A stretch of DNA of 8,358 nucleotides from the NCBI GenBank assembly GCA_902496505.1, contig CABVBB010000067.1, positions 1-8,358 of the forward strand. The letters run 5' to 3'. This stretch comes from an uncultured Peptococcaceae bacterium (GTDB taxonomy: Bacteria; Bacillota; Peptococcia; Peptococcales; Peptococcaceae). This document shows positions 6,054-8,358 of the stretch, in pieces (positions within the stretch are counted from its first letter, which is position 1; every line of letters begins with the position of its first letter). The notes below the pieces were generated by a model, which worked only from the letters and a program-made list of their open reading frames with translations, was not told the origin of the DNA and made no database searches. Both the position numbers and the translations under genes were made by a program.

Positions 6054-7376
6054 TCACAGCGCCGCTTTTTCTGCTGCATAAGCCTCTATCTGTTCCATCT
6101 GGATCGCATTATACTTTTCTGCCGCTTCCTCAGCGGACATCCCGTCGACCATATCCAAGCACAGTATGCGCACGGTATCCCAATAGGTAAAATGCAACCG
6201 CATATCTTCGATAGGGATCTGCCCCTCCTGCTCGACCAAATCGAGGAGCTTCTGCATATGCTCAGCGCCTGTGGGCGTACCAGCCTGTCCTTCTCTTGAG
6301 GGCAGCGTTCCGCCGCCGTCAGCCAGGATATCGGGCGAATTGGCATTGGTCAGGAATTCGGCAAAAGCCAGCGCTTCCGGCAGATGCTCACTATTGGCAT
6401 TGATGCAGAAACGATCAGCGATAGAAGGCAGGCAGACGGTCCCGTCAGGCAGTGCTGGTATGCCCTGCGCTTCGTAGGTGAATTGTTTCATCCGGTCATC
6501 AAAATACTTTTCCACTCCGCAAGGGAAAAAAGCAAAAGCGACCGCTTGGTTTTGGAAATCATCCAGATCTTTGGTGCAGGCGGGCAGCCCGTCCACATAT
6601 TCCCGAGTCAGATCATCGCCATAATAGCCTTTATCCAGCATCTCTTCAAACAGTTCAAAGCCCTCCAGCATATAATCGCCGATCTTGAGGCTGCCGTCAT
6701 TAAGTCCGGCCACCAGTTCTTCATAATTATCCGCCTGGTAGATCTCGTAGAGACCTCGGGCCATGACCGGCGCCGTCATGCTGTACCAGCGGTTGAGCGC
6801 CAGCGGCGTCACTCCATTGGCTTTCAGCGTGTCGCAGCAAGCCAGCCAGGAGTCCAGATCGTTGGGCGGCTCTAAGCCGTATGTTTTGAGGAGATCCTGA
6901 TTCACATACATCCCATAGGCGGACATCGTCAGGGGCACGGTATAGATCAGTCCCTCCACATTGGCCTGTTCCTTAGCCGCAGGATACAGCCGTTCATAAG
7001 CTGGTAGGCCGGACAGATCGTACAGATAGCCCTGCGCGACAAAACCTTTGACGCTGTCGGCATTGACCACAAAAATATCGTCGCCTTCACCGGAAGCCAG
7101 ACGCTTGGCCAGCACTTCATTGTAGCCGTCTTTGATGGAGATGCCCTCTATCTGGATCTGCACCTCATCATGCGCGGCATTGTATTCATCGATCAACTGC
7201 AAAAAGGCATTGACGCCCTCATTTTCGCGAAAACTCATCGGCAAAAAGCACGACAGGACGACCGGCTCCTTGCTTTCATCTACCACCAGATCCTTCTTTT
7301 GTCCACAGCCCGACAAACTGACGGCCATAAGCGCTGCGCAGAGCAGCACGGCCACTGTTTTTCTACCCCATTTCAT
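6054..7376 (-). CDS. Extracellular solute-binding lipoprotein (family 1)
   Basis: The 440-residue product is a substrate-binding protein of the family 1 / MalE-like type, usually specific for sugars or oligosaccharides; the ligand cannot be told from sequence. The signal peptide is short and ends in the lipobox LSGC (21-24), so Cys24 should be lipidated and the protein tethered to the outer face of the membrane. Family features include the EYNAAHDEVQI segment near 70, the GDDIFVVNADSV region near 100, and AYGMYVNQDLLKTYGLEPP near 160, where binding proteins of this type carry YGMYYNKDLF-like sequence. The ATG at 7376 is preceded by AGGGGG, which overlaps the stop codon of the upstream kinase, so translation of the two is probably coupled. 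No permease or ATPase gene is next to it, which favours a sensory role with the kinase over transport. Specificity and partner are inferred. Confidence 0.93.
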   Translation of the reverse strand: MKWGRKTVAVLLCAALMAVSLSGCGQKKDLVVDESKEPVVLSCFLPMSFRENEGVNAFLQLIDEYNAAHDEVQIQIEGISIKDGYNEVLAKRLASGEGDDIFVVNADSVKGFVAQGYLYDLSGLPAYERLYPAAKEQANVEGLIYTVPLTMSAYGMYVNQDLLKTYGLEPPNDLDSWLACCDTLKANGVTPLALNRWYSMTAPVMARGLYEIYQADNYEELVAGLNDGSLKIGDYMLEGFELFEEMLDKGYYGDDLTREYVDGLPACTKDLDDFQNQAVAFAFFPCGVEKYFDDRMKQFTYEAQGIPALPDGTVCLPSIADRFCINANSEHLPEALAFAEFLTNANSPDILADGGGTLPSREGQAGTPTGAEHMQKLLDLVEQEGQIPIEDMRLHFTYWDTVRILCLDMVDGMSAEEAAEKYNAIQMEQIEAYAAEKAAL

Positions 7377-7387
7377 CAGCGATCCCC

Positions 7388-8358
7388 CTAGATCAATTTC
7401 TGCAGCAATAGATACAGTTGTTCAAAATCCACCGGCTTGGCCACATGAGCGTCCATCCCCGCTTCTTTGGCACGCTGGATGTCCTCGGCGAAAGCATCCG
7501 CTGTCATGGCGATAATAGGGATCTGCCGGCTATCCGCGCGAGCCAGTCCTCTGATCCTCTGCGTCGCCGCATAACCATCCAGCACCGGCATTTGGATATC
7601 CATCAATATGGCTTGATAATACCCCGCCTCGTGCTCTGCAAACTTCTGCACAGCCAGCGCGCCGTTTTCTGCCGTTTCGACGGTCAGGCCGTAAACAGAC
7701 AGCATCTCCAGAGCGATCTCTCTATTGAGCGCATTATCATCCACCAATAAGATCCTGGCACCCTGCGGCAGTGCTCGTCCCAGCGCACAGCTGTCCGCCC
7801 CGCTGGTCTCCAGGCCGCCAGCAGCGTCCTCATTGATCTGGAAGCTGAGCTCGACAGTAAAGGTGGTGCCTTGACCTGGAGTGCTTTCCACCTGGATGGT
7901 GCCGCCCATCAGATCCACCAGATTTTTGGTGATAGCCATGCCCAAGCCGCTGCCGGAAATGGTGCTGCCACTTCTATTCTCCTGCTCAAACGCTTCAAAA
8001 AGATGGGGCAAAAACTGGGGATCGATGCCCACGCCGCTGTCTGTGATCACATGGCGCACCCGTACCCAGCCCGGCTTATCCGCAAGCTCCGTGATCGTCC
8101 AGCGGATAAATCCGCCCTCCGGCGTGAACTTCACACTGTTGCCTAGGATATTGATCAAGATCTGATTTACCCGCAGCGCATCGCCATAGACTGTTTCATG
8201 TGCCACCCCAGACAGATCTACTGTGAAGGTCTGATGCCTTTCCTCAGCCTGCCCATGGATGATATTATAGACCCGCTGGATCTCCTCTTGGATAAATAGC
8301 GGCTGGATCGTGAGATTCAGCTTGCCGCTCTCGATCCGGCTCATATCCAAAATATCAT
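7388..8358 (-). CDS. Hybrid sensor histidine kinase, C-terminal part (partial)
   Basis: The frame runs off the right edge, so the sensor, membrane segments and phospho-accepting histidine lie outside. The visible 320-odd residues begin at the end of the HisKA helix pair (DILDMSRIESGKL). The HATPase domain follows: N-box LINILGNSVKFTP (about residues 65-77, counted from the TTG at 8350), G1 DSGVGI (104-109), G2 GSGLGMAI (133-140) and GTTFTVEL near 161-168. A C-terminal receiver domain follows: acidic pair VDDN (203-206), phospho-accepting Asp251 in LMDIQMPVLDG, Thr283 in IAMTA and Lys305 in VAKP. It thus looks like a complete, active hybrid kinase end. The stop at 7388-7390 lies within the ribosome site of the lipoprotein gene, so the two form an operon. 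Phosphate probably passes on to a response regulator or phosphotransfer protein not in view. Confidence 0.95.
   Translation of the reverse strand, partial: DILDMSRIESGKLNLTIQPLFIQEEIQRVYNIIHGQAEERHQTFTVDLSGVAHETVYGDALRVNQILINILGNSVKFTPEGGFIRWTITELADKPGWVRVRHVITDSGVGIDPQFLPHLFEAFEQENRSGSTISGSGLGMAITKNLVDLMGGTIQVESTPGQGTTFTVELSFQINEDAAGGLETSGADSCALGRALPQGARILLVDDNALNREIALEMLSVYGLTVETAENGALAVQKFAEHEAGYYQAILMDIQMPVLDGYAATQRIRGLARADSRQIPIIAMTADAFAEDIQRAKEAGMDAHVAKPVDFEQLYLLLQKLI

Overview
The window reads as a stretch of an ordinary bacterial chromosome, moderately GC-rich. Leftward (-) genes fill it from about 695 to the right edge, after a short broken rightward (+) gene and an AT-rich left margin. 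Strong AGGAGG-type ribosome sites, near-consensus TATAAT boxes, tandem copper-amine-oxidase-like stalk domains with PepSY domains, and a YoaK/DUF1275 protein suggest a Bacillota-type anaerobe, possibly Negativicutes or a related clostridial group. That placement is inferred from gene content and style; no marker gene here settles it.

Layout, left to right. 1-250 is AT-rich, holds a compound hairpin and no convincing gene. About 326-643 (+) is the C-terminal two thirds of a low-molecular-weight protein tyrosine phosphatase whose catalytic P-loop half is missing. A 51-nt inverted repeat (645-695) lies between it and the convergent gene and is a two-way terminator. 695-2032 (-) encodes RarA/MgsA, a replication-linked AAA+ ATPase. 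2150-2956 (-) encodes a YoaK/DUF1275 membrane protein. 3123-4563 (-) is a 14-helix-type DHA2 drug/proton antiporter carrying a one-base frameshift. 4799-5872 (-) encodes an exported protein with two stalk domains followed by two PepSY domains. 6054-7376 (-) encodes a solute-binding lipoprotein. It is separated by only 11 bases from the upstream hybrid sensor kinase (7388 to beyond 8358, -), of which only the C-terminal part is in view.

Four of the leftward genes (rarA, yoaK-like, antiporter, stalk-PepSY) each have a TATAAT box close upstream, and there is a hairpin plus T-run (strong or weak) after each gene. They therefore look like single-gene transcription units. The exception is the kinase and binding-protein pair, which looks like one operon: a lipoprotein outside the membrane binds a solute and probably informs the kinase. 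No permease or ATPase gene is visible beside it.

The points most worth a second look are the kinase/binding-protein sensory pair, the frameshift and folded leader of the antiporter, the doubled stalk/PepSY protein with its histidine-rich linker, and the truncated phosphatase beside AT-rich DNA. I found no clearly new system, no tRNA, rRNA, CRISPR array or complete mobile element.
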